A stretch of 64,000 bases of DNA from Streptomyces sp. NBC_01788 (lineage in GTDB: Bacteria > Actinomycetota > Actinomycetes > Streptomycetales > Streptomycetaceae), in NCBI RefSeq assembly GCF_035917575.1, contig NZ_CP109090.1, positions 6,944,001 through 7,008,000 on the forward strand, in the 5' to 3' direction. Numbering within the stretch: the stretch's first letter is position 1; each line of letters starts with the position of its first letter. The position numbers and the translations under genes were made by a program. The notes below the pieces were generated by a model. That model searched no databases. It was not told the DNA's origin and saw only the letters and a program-made list of their open reading frames with translations. Shown here piece by piece: positions 34,882-43,319 of this stretch.

Positions 34882-34947
34882 ATGGCTACGGAAACTCCCC
34901 AGCTCAACGCAGCAGGTGCCGCCACCGTGCCGGGCAGTGGACGATGA
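34882..34947 (+). CDS. 21-residue upstream ORF coupled to hpnC
   Basis: ATG at 34882 starts MATETPQLNAAGAATVPGSG plus one Arg, and its TGA overlaps the hpnC ATG as ATGA at 34944-34947. GGGAG lies 11 nt upstream. hpnC itself has only a poor RBS (AGTGGA), so ribosomes finishing this frame could restart on hpnC. The product may be functionless, or the true N-terminal part of an older longer frame. Confidence 0.45.
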   Translation: MATETPQLNAAGAATVPGSGR

Positions 34948-35840
34948 CGTGGACACCGACGGCGCGCGACCCCGAGCGCGCCACTCTCGACAAGGCCGCG
35001 GCTGAGAACTTCCCCGTGGCACCGTTCTTCCTGCCCAGAGCCTGGCGTGCCGACCTGATGGCCGTCTACGGCTTCGCCCGCCTCGTCGACGACATCGGCG
35101 ACGGCGACCTGGCCCCCGGCGGCGCGGACGCCCGGCTGCTCGGCGTGTCGGCCGGCGAGGCCGAGGACCGCCTGGTCCTCCTCGACGCCTTCGAGGCCGA
35201 TCTGCGCCGGGTCTTCGACGGCACCCCGTGCCATCCCCTGCTGCGCCGGCTCCAGCCCACCGTCCGCCGCCGCTCGCTGACCCCCGAGCCGTTCCTCGGT
35301 CTGATCGCCGCCAACCGCCAGGACCAGCTCGTCACCCGGTACGAGACCTACGACGACCTCCTCGCCTACTGCGAACTGTCCGCCAATCCCGTGGGCCGCC
35401 TCGTCCTCGCCGTCACCGGCACCTCGACCCCCGAGCGGATCCGCCGCTCCGACGACGTCTGCACCGCCCTCCAGATCGTCGAGCATCTCCAGGACGTCCG
35501 GGAGGACCTCGGACGGGACCGCATCTACCTGCCCGCCGCCGACATGAAACGTTTCCACGTGCAGGAGTCCGACCTCGCCGCGGCCACCGCGGGCGCGTCG
35601 GTGCGCGCACTGGTCGCGTACGAGGCGGAACGCGCCCGCGGTCTGCTGAATGAAGGCGCCCCCCTGGTGGGTAGCGTCCACGGCAGGCTGAAGCTGCTGC
35701 TCGCGGGGTTCGTGGCGGGGGGAAGGGCGGCGATCCACGCGATCGCCGCCGCCGAATACGACGTACTTCCCGGCCCACCCAAGCCCGGGAGGACCCGGTT
35801 GCTGCGCGAGGTGGGCGTGACTCTGCGAGGAGAGGGGTGA
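34944..35840 (+). CDS. hpnC: Squalene synthase HpnC (hydroxysqualene synthase)
   Basis: A 298-residue trans-isoprenyl diphosphate synthase-fold protein. LVDDIGDGDL near residue 50 is the first aspartate-rich motif, and QIVEHLQDVREDLGRDRIYL near 180 the second. In the three-enzyme bacterial route HpnD makes presqualene diphosphate from two farnesyl diphosphates, HpnC converts it to hydroxysqualene, and HpnE reduces that to squalene. Assignment to HpnC rather than HpnD rests on gene order and the opening TLDKAAAENFPVAPFFLPRA. It is the first large gene of the hopanoid operon and is coupled to a 21-codon upstream frame. Its stop overlaps the hpnD GTG. Confidence 0.93.
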   Translation: MTWTPTARDPERATLDKAAAENFPVAPFFLPRAWRADLMAVYGFARLVDDIGDGDLAPGGADARLLGVSAGEAEDRLVLLDAFEADLRRVFDGTPCHPLLRRLQPTVRRRSLTPEPFLGLIAANRQDQLVTRYETYDDLLAYCELSANPVGRLVLAVTGTSTPERIRRSDDVCTALQIVEHLQDVREDLGRDRIYLPAADMKRFHVQESDLAAATAGASVRALVAYEAERARGLLNEGAPLVGSVHGRLKLLLAGFVAGGRAAIHAIAAAEYDVLPGPPKPGRTRLLREVGVTLRGEG

Positions 35841-36784
35841 TCCGGGCCGTGGAGTCGGAACACGTGTCCGCGCCGGTGCTCGCCGCCTACAGCTACTGCG
35901 AGGCGGTCACAGGGCAGCAGGCCCGCAACTTCGCCTACGGCATCAGACTGCTGCCGGCGGCCAAGAGGCGGGCGATGTCGGCGCTGTACGCGTTCTCCCG
36001 GCGCGTCGACGACATCGGCGACGGAGCGCTGCCCGACGATGTGAAGATCACCCGTCTGGAGGACACACGGGCCCTGCTCGGCCGGGTCCGCGACGGCGCC
36101 GTCGAGGAAGACGACACCGACCCCGTGGCCGTCGCCCTCGCCCACGCCGCCCGGGTCTTCCCGATCCCGCTCGGCGGCCTCGATGAACTCATCGACGGCG
36201 TCCTGAAGGACGTCCGCGGTGAGAGCTACGAGACCTGGGAGGACCTGAAGGTCTACTGCCGCTGCGTGGCCGGGGCCATCGGACGTCTCTCCCTCGGGGT
36301 GTTCGGCACCGAGCCGGGCGCGCGCGGCGCCGAACGCGCCTCCGAGTACGCCGACACGCTGGGGCTCGCGCTGCAACTGACCAACATCCTCAGAGACGTC
36401 CGCGAGGACGCCGAGGGCGGCCGCACCTACCTGCCCGCCGACGACCTCGCCAAGTTCGGCTGCTCGGCCGGGTTCGGCGGTCCGACGCCGCCGGAGGGCT
36501 CCGACTTCGCGGGCCTGGTGCACTTCGAGGTGCGACGGGCCCGCGCCCTGTTCGCCGAGGGCTACCGGCTGCTGCCCCTGCTGGACCGGCGCAGCGGCGC
36601 GTGCGTCGCCGCCATGGCCGGCATCTACCGCCGCCTGCTGGACCGCATCGAGCGCGAGCCGGAGGCCGTGCTGCGCGGCCGGGTCTCGCTGCCCGGACAC
36701 GAGAAGGCGTACGTCGCCGTGCGCGGCCTGTCCGGCCTCGACGCCCGGTACGTGTCCCGGCAGACCGTCAGGAGGCGTGCCTGA
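35837..36784 (+). CDS. hpnD: Presqualene diphosphate synthase HpnD
   Basis: A 315-residue squalene/phytoene synthase-fold enzyme. Two aspartate-rich motifs are clear: RRVDDIGDGA near 55 and QLTNILRDVREDAEGGRTYL near 188. SYCEAVTGQQARNFAYGIRL near 19 and KVYCRCVAGAIGRL near 140 match HpnD and phytoene synthases. It condenses two farnesyl diphosphates to presqualene diphosphate. GTG overlaps the hpnC stop (GTGA). GTG at 35849 is an alternative start. The stop TGA overlaps the ATG of the next small gene. All signs are of tight translational coupling. Confidence 0.93.
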   Translation: MIRAVESEHVSAPVLAAYSYCEAVTGQQARNFAYGIRLLPAAKRRAMSALYAFSRRVDDIGDGALPDDVKITRLEDTRALLGRVRDGAVEEDDTDPVAVALAHAARVFPIPLGGLDELIDGVLKDVRGESYETWEDLKVYCRCVAGAIGRLSLGVFGTEPGARGAERASEYADTLGLALQLTNILRDVREDAEGGRTYLPADDLAKFGCSAGFGGPTPPEGSDFAGLVHFEVRRARALFAEGYRLLPLLDRRSGACVAAMAGIYRRLLDRIEREPEAVLRGRVSLPGHEKAYVAVRGLSGLDARYVSRQTVRRRA

Positions 36785-36924
36785 TGGCGAAGTCACCGCA
36801 CGGTGGGGCCACCGGCGAGAAGAGGCGGGCAACCCTCGGGTGCCGGGCGGCGTCCCTGACGGCAACGGTCGCCCGCGAGGTCCCCGCCCATCGCGGCGGA
36901 CGCACAGGGGAGGGCGCACGATGA
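36784..36924 (+). CDS. 46-residue small protein between hpnD and hpnE (DUF6380-like)
   Basis: ATG overlaps the hpnD stop (TGATG at 36782-36786) and the TGA overlaps the hpnE ATG (ATGA at 36921-36924). The product MAKSPHGGATGEKRRATLGC continues through RAASLTATVAREVPAHRGGR. The GEKRRATL and ASLTATV pieces resemble short Streptomyces proteins that I recall as DUF6380. It is basic, without a membrane segment. Exact coupling on both sides argues that it is translated, either for its own function or to carry ribosomes into hpnE. Too short to assign a role. Confidence 0.6.
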   Translation: MAKSPHGGATGEKRRATLGCRAASLTATVAREVPAHRGGRTGEGAR

Positions 36925-38351
36925 CCGACGGCACACGGCGCGACAAACCGCTCGACGACATCACGGGACCGGCCGGACGGCACGCCGTCGTGGTCGGCGG
37001 CGGCCTTGCCGGCCTCACCTCCGCGCTCGCGCTCGCCGACGCCGGAATGCGCGTCACGCTCCTCGAGGGCAGACCCCGCCTGGGCGGGCTCGCCTTCTCC
37101 TTCCAGCGCGGCGACCTCACCATCGACAACGGACAGCACGTGTACCTGCGCTGCTGCACCGCCTACCGCTGGTTCCTCGACCGGATCGGCGGCGCCGAGC
37201 TCGCCCCGCTGCAGGACCGCCTCGAGGTGCCCGTCGTCGACGTGGCGCGACCCGAGGGCCGGCGGCTGGGCACGCTGCGGCGCGACGCGCTGCCCGTGCC
37301 CCTGCACCTGGGGCGCAGCCTCGCCACCTACCCGCACCTCTCGCTCGCCGAGCGGGCCCGGGTGGGCCGCGCCGCGCTCGCGCTCAAGGGCCTCGACCTG
37401 TCCGACCCGACCCTGGACGCACAGAACTTCGGCACCTGGCTGGCCGAGCACGGCCAGTCGGCGCGCGCCGTGGAGGCGCTGTGGGACCTGGTCGGGGTCG
37501 CCACCCTCAACGCGGTCGCCGGCGACGCCTCGCTCGGGCTCGCCGCGATGGTGTTCAAGACCGGACTGCTGTCCGACCCGGGAGCGGCCGACATCGGCTG
37601 GGCCCGCGTCCCGCTGGGCGAACTGCACGACCGGCTGGCCCGCAGGGCGCTCGACTCCGCGGGCGTGCGTACCGAGGTCCGAACACGCGTCACCTCCGTC
37701 TCCCTCGACGCGGACGGGAGCTGGAACGTTCAGGTTCCCGGTGAGAACCTGCTCGCCGACGCGGTCGTCCTCGCCGTACCCCAGCGCGAGGCCCACGGCC
37801 TGCTGCCGGCCGGCGCCCTGGACGCGCCGGACCGGCTGCTCAGGATCGGCACCGCGCCGATCCTCAACGCCCACGTCGTCTACGACCGCACGGTGCTCAA
37901 CGCGCCCTTCTTCGCGGCCATCGGCACCCCCGTTCAGTGGGTCTTCGACCGCACCGAGGCGGCCGGCCTGAAGCACGGTCAGTACCTCGCGGTGTCCCAG
38001 TCGGTGGCGCAGGACGAGATCGACGCGCCGGTCGCCGTACTGCGCGAGCGCTATCTGCCCGAACTGAGGCGGCTGCTGCCCCGCGCCCGCCGGGCCGAGG
38101 TGAAGGACTTCTTCGTGACCCGGGAGCGCACGGCGACGTTCGCCCCGGCCCCCGGCGTCGGACGGCTGCGGCCCGGCGCCCGCACCAAGGCACCCGGCCT
38201 GTACCTGGCCGGAGCGTGGACCGCCACAGGGTGGCCCGCGACCATGGAGAGTGCGGTCCGCAGCGGTGTGAAGGCGGCCGAGGCCGCGCTGAGCGCCCTG
38301 GGCCGGCCCCGCCCGAGCCGTCTCTTCGCCATCGAGGAGGCGGCGGCGTGA
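36921..38351 (+). CDS. hpnE: Hydroxysqualene dehydroxylase HpnE
   Basis: A 476-residue flavoprotein of the amine oxidase/phytoene desaturase fold. HAVVVGGGLAGLTSALALAD near residue 22 is the FAD-binding motif, LLEGRPRLGGLAFSF near 47 the second part, and FDNGQHV-like IDNGQHVYLRCC near 70 is characteristic of HpnE. PGLYLAGAWTATGWPATMES near 430 is the C-terminal FAD contact. It removes the hydroxyl of hydroxysqualene to give squalene. ATG chosen because it overlaps the preceding small gene stop; the frame is open upstream without a better site. The stop overlaps a GTG that could start the next gene. Confidence 0.93.
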   Translation: MTDGTRRDKPLDDITGPAGRHAVVVGGGLAGLTSALALADAGMRVTLLEGRPRLGGLAFSFQRGDLTIDNGQHVYLRCCTAYRWFLDRIGGAELAPLQDRLEVPVVDVARPEGRRLGTLRRDALPVPLHLGRSLATYPHLSLAERARVGRAALALKGLDLSDPTLDAQNFGTWLAEHGQSARAVEALWDLVGVATLNAVAGDASLGLAAMVFKTGLLSDPGAADIGWARVPLGELHDRLARRALDSAGVRTEVRTRVTSVSLDADGSWNVQVPGENLLADAVVLAVPQREAHGLLPAGALDAPDRLLRIGTAPILNAHVVYDRTVLNAPFFAAIGTPVQWVFDRTEAAGLKHGQYLAVSQSVAQDEIDAPVAVLRERYLPELRRLLPRARRAEVKDFFVTRERTATFAPAPGVGRLRPGARTKAPGLYLAGAWTATGWPATMESAVRSGVKAAEAALSALGRPRPSRLFAIEEAAA

Positions 38352-38413
38352 CGTTCGATCAGCAGCCCGTGGCAGGCCCCCGCACCTCCGGCACCGCAAC
38401 AAGAGGAGAGACT

Positions 38414-39487
38414 GTGCCCACTGTGCCCCCGGCCTCGACGGCCGCTCGGAGGACCGCGGTGGACGTGACCGCGCTGTTGGAGCGCGGCCGGACCCTGGCC
38501 ACGCCGGTACTGCGGGCGGCCGTCGACCGCCTGGCGCCCCCCATGGACACTGTCGCCGCCTACCACTTCGGCTGGATCGACGCTCAGGGCAACCCGGCGG
38601 CCGGGGACGGCGGCAAGGCCGTGCGCCCGGCGCTGGCCGTGCTTTCCGCCGAGGTCGCCGGGGCCGCGCCCGAGGCCGGTGTGCCCGGCGCGGTCGCCGT
38701 GGAGCTCGTCCACAACTTCTCCCTGCTGCACGACGACCTGATGGACGGCGACGAACAGCGCCGCCACCGCGACACGGTCTGGAAGGTGCACGGCCCCGCC
38801 CAGGCCATCCTGGTCGGCGACGCCCTGTTCGCGCTGGCCAACGAGGTGCTCCTGGAACCGGGCACCGCCGAGGCCGGGCGCGCCGCCCGCCGCCTGACCA
38901 GCGCCACCCTCGCCCTGATCGACGGTCAGGCGCAGGACATCTCCTACGAGCACCGGGACCGGGTCAGCGTCGCCGAGTGCCTGGAGATGGAGGGCAACAA
39001 GACCGGCGCCCTGCTCGCCTGCGCCTCCTCCGTCGGCGCGGTCCTCGGCGGCGCGGACGACCGCACCGCCGACACCCTGGAGACGTACGGGTACCACCTC
39101 GGCCTGGCCTTCCAGGCCGTCGACGACCTCCTCGGCATCTGGGGCGACCCGGGGGCCACCGGCAAGCAGACCTGGAGCGATCTGCGCCAGCGCAAGAAGT
39201 CCCTGCCGGTCGTCGCCGCGCTCGCGGCGGGCGGCCCGGCCTCCGAGCGGCTCGGCGAGATCCTCGCCGCCGACGCCAAGAGCAGCGACTTCGCGAACTT
39301 CTCCGAGGAGGAGTTCGCGGCCCGCGCCGCCCTCATCGAGGAGGCGGGCGGCCGGGAGTGGACGGGCGAGGAGGCGCGCCGTCAGCACACCATCGCCATC
39401 GAAGCCCTCGACGCCGTCGACATGCCCGAGCGGGTACGGGCCGCGTTCACGGCGCTCGCCGACTTCGTCGTCGTACGAAAGAGATGA
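38414..39487 (+). CDS. Polyprenyl diphosphate synthase (farnesyl/geranylgeranyl type)
   Basis: A 357-residue trans-prenyltransferase. The first aspartate-rich motif LLHDDLMDGDEQRRHR is near 112-127 and the second QAVDDLLGIWGD near 235. KAVRPALAVLSAEV near 77 matches the IPP-binding region. The residues before the first DDxxD include NFSLLHDD, so the chain-length floor is moderately small, fitting C15 or C20. In a hopanoid operon the need is farnesyl diphosphate for HpnC/D. GTG at 38414 has GAGGAGA 4 nt upstream. GTG at 38348, overlapping the hpnE stop, would add 22 residues and cannot be excluded. Confidence 0.9.
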   Translation: MPTVPPASTAARRTAVDVTALLERGRTLATPVLRAAVDRLAPPMDTVAAYHFGWIDAQGNPAAGDGGKAVRPALAVLSAEVAGAAPEAGVPGAVAVELVHNFSLLHDDLMDGDEQRRHRDTVWKVHGPAQAILVGDALFALANEVLLEPGTAEAGRAARRLTSATLALIDGQAQDISYEHRDRVSVAECLEMEGNKTGALLACASSVGAVLGGADDRTADTLETYGYHLGLAFQAVDDLLGIWGDPGATGKQTWSDLRQRKKSLPVVAALAAGGPASERLGEILAADAKSSDFANFSEEEFAARAALIEEAGGREWTGEEARRQHTIAIEALDAVDMPERVRAAFTALADFVVVRKR

Positions 39488-39606
39488 TCACTATCGGTCG
39501 AACCAGCCTCGCGTAGTCGCCGGCCGGTGCTGCAAGGTGGTTTCAGGCACCGGCCGACGGCGGACCCACAGCAGCACGACTTGCACGACTGCACGAAGGG
39601 GAAGCC

Positions 39607-41646
39607 ATGACAGCGACGACCGACGGAAGCACCGGGGCGACACTGCCGACCCGCGCTGCCGCGGCCAGTGAAACCGTACTCAGCACCCCCGAGGCGGCCG
39701 GGGTACAAGAAGCCGCCGCGGCCGCCGTCCGGCGGGCCACCGACTTCCTGCTCGCCCAGCAGGACGCCGAGGGCTGGTGGAAGGGCGACCTCGAGACGAA
39801 CGTCACCATGGACGCCGAGGACCTGCTCCTGCGCCAGTTCCTGGGCATCCTGGAGGAGGACACCACCCGGGCCGCCGCGCTGTTCATCCGCGGGGAGCAG
39901 CGCGAGGACGGCACCTGGGCCACCTTCTACGGCGGCCCGGGCGAACTCTCCACCACCATCGAGGCCTACGTCGCCCTCCGGCTGGCCGGCGACGCGCCGG
40001 ACGAACCCCACATGGCCCGGGCCTCCGCCTGGGTGCGCGAGCAGGGCGGCATCGCTGCCTCCCGTGTCTTCACCCGGATCTGGCTCGCCCTGTTCGGCTG
40101 GTGGAAGTGGGAGGACCTGCCGGAGCTGCCGCCCGAGCTGATCTGGTTCCCCAAGTGGTTCCCGCTCAACATCTACAACTTCGGGTGCTGGGCGCGGCAG
40201 ACGATCGTGCCCCTGACCGTCGTCTCGGCCAAACGCCCGGTGCGTCCGGCCCCGTTCCCGCTCGACGAGCTGCACACCGACCCCGGCAGCCCCCGTCCGC
40301 CGCGGCCGCTCGCCCCGGCGCGCACCTGGGACGGACTGTTCCAGCGGCTCGACATGGTCGTGCGCGGCTACCGCGGCGTCGCCGTGCGCAAGGTGCGCGA
40401 GGCCGCCATGAACTCGGCCGCCCGCTGGATCATCGAGCGGCAGGAGAACGACGGCTGCTGGGGCGGCATCCAGCCGCCGGCCGTGTACTCGGTCATCGCC
40501 CTGTACCTGCTCGGCTACGACCTCGGACATCCGGTGATGCGGGCGGGCCTCCAGTCGCTGGACCGCTACGCCGTGTGGCGCGAGGACGGCGCCCGCATGA
40601 TCGAGGCCTGCCAGTCGCCGGTGTGGGACACCTGCCTGGCCACCATCGCCCTCGCCGACGCCGGACTGCCCGCCGATCACCCGCAGTTGGTCAAGGCCGC
40701 CGACTGGATGCTGGGCGAGGAGATCGTCCGCCCCGGCGACTGGTCGGTGCGCCGCCCCGGGCTGCCGCCGGGCGGCTGGGCGTTCGAGTTCCACAACGAC
40801 AACTACCCCGACATCGACGACACCGCCGAGGTCGTCCTCGCCCTGCGCCGGGTCAGGCACCACGACCCGGAGCGGCTGGACAAGGCCATCGGGCGCGGGG
40901 TGCGCTGGAACCTCGGGATGCAGTCGAAGGACGGCGCCTGGGGAGCCTTCGACGCCGACAACACCAGCCCGTTCCCCAACCGGCTGCCGTTCTGCGACTT
41001 CGGCGAGGTGATCGACCCGCCCTCGGCGGACGTCACCGCGCACGTCGTGGAGATGCTCGCCGCCGAGGGCCTGACCCACGATCCGCGAACCCGGCGGGGT
41101 ATCGAATGGCTGCTGGCCGAACAGGAGTCGGACGGCTCGTGGTTCGGCCGCTGGGGCGTCAACTACCTCTACGGCACCGGGTCGGTCGTGCCCGCGCTGG
41201 CGGCCGCGGGCCTGCCCGGCTCCCATCCGGCCGTCCGCCGCGCGGTGAGCTGGCTGGAGAGCGTGCAGAACGACGACGGCGGCTGGGGCGAGGACCTGCG
41301 CTCCTACAAGGACGTCGGGGAGTGGAGAGGCAGGGGCGCCTCCACCGCCTCGCAGACCGCCTGGGCCCTGATGGCCCTGCTGGCCGCGGGGGAGCAGGAC
41401 TCCAAGGCCGTCGAGCGCGGCGTCGAGTGGCTCGCGGCGACCCAGCGGGAGGACGGCTCCTGGGACGAGCCGTACTTCACCGGCACCGGCTTCCCCTGGG
41501 ACTTCTCCATCAACTACCACCTGTACCGGCAGGTCTTCCCGCTCACCGCGCTCGGCCGGTACGTGCACGGCGACCCCCTCACCGGCCGGCGACCCCCCGC
41601 CGGTGCCCTCGCCGGCCGGCTCGGCGCCGAGGCCAAGGGGGGCTGA
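39607..41646 (+). CDS. shc: Squalene-hopene cyclase
   Basis: A 679-residue class II triterpene cyclase that folds squalene into hopene and hopanol. The catalytic acid motif DIDDTAE is at about 402-408. Several QW repeats are visible, for example QREDGTWATFYGG, QESDGSWFGRWGVNYLYGTG, QNDDGGWGED and QREDGSWDEPYFTGTGF. The N-terminus of about 40 residues is a variable Ala/Thr-rich extension. GAAGGGG precedes the ATG by 5 nt. It is a monotopic membrane enzyme. The 119-bp gap before it is the longest in the operon and may hide an internal promoter. The stop overlaps the next start (TGATG). Confidence 0.97.
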   Translation: MTATTDGSTGATLPTRAAAASETVLSTPEAAGVQEAAAAAVRRATDFLLAQQDAEGWWKGDLETNVTMDAEDLLLRQFLGILEEDTTRAAALFIRGEQREDGTWATFYGGPGELSTTIEAYVALRLAGDAPDEPHMARASAWVREQGGIAASRVFTRIWLALFGWWKWEDLPELPPELIWFPKWFPLNIYNFGCWARQTIVPLTVVSAKRPVRPAPFPLDELHTDPGSPRPPRPLAPARTWDGLFQRLDMVVRGYRGVAVRKVREAAMNSAARWIIERQENDGCWGGIQPPAVYSVIALYLLGYDLGHPVMRAGLQSLDRYAVWREDGARMIEACQSPVWDTCLATIALADAGLPADHPQLVKAADWMLGEEIVRPGDWSVRRPGLPPGGWAFEFHNDNYPDIDDTAEVVLALRRVRHHDPERLDKAIGRGVRWNLGMQSKDGAWGAFDADNTSPFPNRLPFCDFGEVIDPPSADVTAHVVEMLAAEGLTHDPRTRRGIEWLLAEQESDGSWFGRWGVNYLYGTGSVVPALAAAGLPGSHPAVRRAVSWLESVQNDDGGWGEDLRSYKDVGEWRGRGASTASQTAWALMALLAAGEQDSKAVERGVEWLAATQREDGSWDEPYFTGTGFPWDFSINYHLYRQVFPLTALGRYVHGDPLTGRRPPAGALAGRLGAEAKGG

Positions 41647-42287
41647 TGCGCGCGCAGCCCGGACCGGCCCCGCTGCTGATCGCCTGCGCGCTCGGCATCG
41701 AGCGTCTCGCCCTGCGCGCAGGCGACCGCGGCGGAGCCGGCGGGCCGGTCACCGTCCTGCGGACGGGCATGGGCCCCAAGGCGGCGGAACGCTCCGTCAC
41801 CCGGGTCCTCGCCGGCCCGCCGCTGGACCGGGCCGCGGTGCTCGCCACCGGCTTCTGCGCGGGGCTCGCCCCGGGCATGCACCCCGGCGACCTCGTCGTC
41901 GCCGAGGAGACCCGGGACCCGCACGGCACCGTCCCGTGTGTGGGCACCGAACTGCTCGTCAAGGAACTCACCCGCACCCTGCCCGGGCGCACCGTGCACA
42001 CCGGGCCGCTCACCGGCTCCGATCACGTCGTGCGCGGCCCCGAGCGGTCCGATCTGCTCGCCACCGGCGCGATCGCGGTCGACATGGAGTCGGCGGCCAC
42101 GCTTCTGAGCGCCGTGCGCACGGGCGTGCGCCCCGTTGCGGCCGTGCGGGTGGTCGTGGACGCTCCAGAACATGAACTCGTCCGTATCGGTACGGTGCGC
42201 GGTGGAATATCAGCCTTCCGTGTTCTTCGTTCCGTCCTGCCGACTTTTTTCGAATGGCACCGTAATGTGCTGCTCCCCCGGAGGTGA
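41646..42287 (+). CDS. hpnG: Phosphorylase/nucleosidase HpnG (adenosylhopane hydrolase)
   Basis: A 213-residue member of the purine nucleoside phosphorylase superfamily. LLIACALGIERLALRAGDRG at the N-terminus, TGMGPKAAERSV near 40, FCAGLAPGMHPGDLVVAEE near 75 and AVDMESAATL near 142 follow the fold. HpnG removes adenine from adenosylhopane to give ribosylhopane. The gene lies between shc and hpnH, the order expected for hopanoid side-chain synthesis. ATG overlaps the shc stop (TGATG), and its 3' end overlaps the GTG region before hpnH. The sequence near the 3' end (42150-42270) is unusually AT-rich with codons such as TTT, AAT and AGA-free but low-GC, unlike the rest. Confidence 0.9.
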   Translation: MRAQPGPAPLLIACALGIERLALRAGDRGGAGGPVTVLRTGMGPKAAERSVTRVLAGPPLDRAAVLATGFCAGLAPGMHPGDLVVAEETRDPHGTVPCVGTELLVKELTRTLPGRTVHTGPLTGSDHVVRGPERSDLLATGAIAVDMESAATLLSAVRTGVRPVAAVRVVVDAPEHELVRIGTVRGGISAFRVLRSVLPTFFEWHRNVLLPRR

Positions 42288-42292
42288 GCCAG

Positions 42293-43315
42293 ATGGCCAT
42301 GCCGCTGCGCCAGTCCGTCAAAGTCGCCACATACCTGGCCGAACAGAAGCTGCGCAAGCGGGACAAGTTCCCGCTGATCGTCGAACTCGAACCGCTATTC
42401 GCCTGCAACCTCAAGTGCGAGGGCTGCGGCAAGATCCAGCATCCGGCCGGAGTGCTCAAGCAGCGCATGCCCGTCGCCCAGGCGGTGGGAGCGGTACTGG
42501 AGTCCGGTGCGCCGATGGTGTCCATCGCGGGCGGTGAGCCCCTGATGCACCCCCAGATCGACGAGATCGTCCGGCAACTGGTCGCCAAGCGCAAGTACGT
42601 CTTCCTGTGCACCAACGCGCTGCTGATGCGCAAGAAGATGGACAAGTTCAAGCCGTCCCCCTACTTCGCCTTCGCGGTGCACATCGACGGGCTGCGGGAG
42701 CGGCACGACGAGTCGGTGGCGAAGGAGGGCGTGTTCGACGAGGCGGTGGAGGCCATCAAGGAGGCCAAGCGGCGCGGCTTCCGGGTGACCACCAACTCCA
42801 CGTTCTTCAACACCGACACCCCCCAGACCGTCGTCGAGGTGCTCAACTTCCTCAACGACGACCTCAAGGTCGACGAGATGATGATCTCGCCGGCCTACGC
42901 CTACGAGAAGGCTCCCGACCAGGAGCACTTCCTGGGCGTGGAGCAGACCCGCGAGCTGTTCAGGAAGGCCTTCGCGGGCGGCAACAGGGGCCGCTGGCGG
43001 CTGAACCACTCCCCGCTGTTCCTCGACTTCCTCGAGGGCAAGGTCGACTTCCCGTGCACCGCCTGGGCGATCCCGAACTACTCCCTCTTCGGCTGGCAGC
43101 GCCCCTGCTACCTGATGAGCGACGGGTACGTGCCGACGTACCGGGAACTCATCGAGGACACCGACTGGGACAAGTACGGCCGGGGCAAGGACCCGCGCTG
43201 CGCCAACTGCATGGCGCACTGCGGCTACGAGCCCACCGCCGTGCTGGCCACCATGGGATCGCTGAAGGAGTCCCTGCGCGCCATGCGCGAGACGGTCTCC
43301 GGGAACCGGGACTGA
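42293..43315 (+). CDS. hpnH: Radical SAM adenosylhopane synthase HpnH
   Basis: A 340-residue radical SAM enzyme. The iron-sulfur motif is C38-NLK-C42-EG-C45 ([15 protein letters not shown]). [12 protein letters not shown] near 80 is the GGE SAM-binding motif. [20 protein letters not shown] near 255 and the C-terminal [14 protein letters not shown] match HpnH, whose extra Cys residues sit in a SPASM-like tail. It adds a 5'-deoxyadenosyl radical to diploptene to form adenosylhopane, the first step of side-chain extension. ATG at 42293 has GGAGGTGA 6 nt upstream; GTG at 42284 overlaps the hpnG stop but has no RBS. Confidence 0.95.
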   Translation: MAMPLRQSVKVATYLAEQKLRKRDKFPLIVELEPLFACNLKCEGCGKIQHPAGVLKQRMPVAQAVGAVLESGAPMVSIAGGEPLMHPQIDEIVRQLVAKRKYVFLCTNALLMRKKMDKFKPSPYFAFAVHIDGLRERHDESVAKEGVFDEAVEAIKEAKRRGFRVTTNSTFFNTDTPQTVVEVLNFLNDDLKVDEMMISPAYAYEKAPDQEHFLGVEQTRELFRKAFAGGNRGRWRLNHSPLFLDFLEGKVDFPCTAWAIPNYSLFGWQRPCYLMSDGYVPTYRELIEDTDWDKYGRGKDPRCANCMAHCGYEPTAVLATMGSLKESLRAMRETVSGNRD

Positions 43316-43319
43316 CGGC

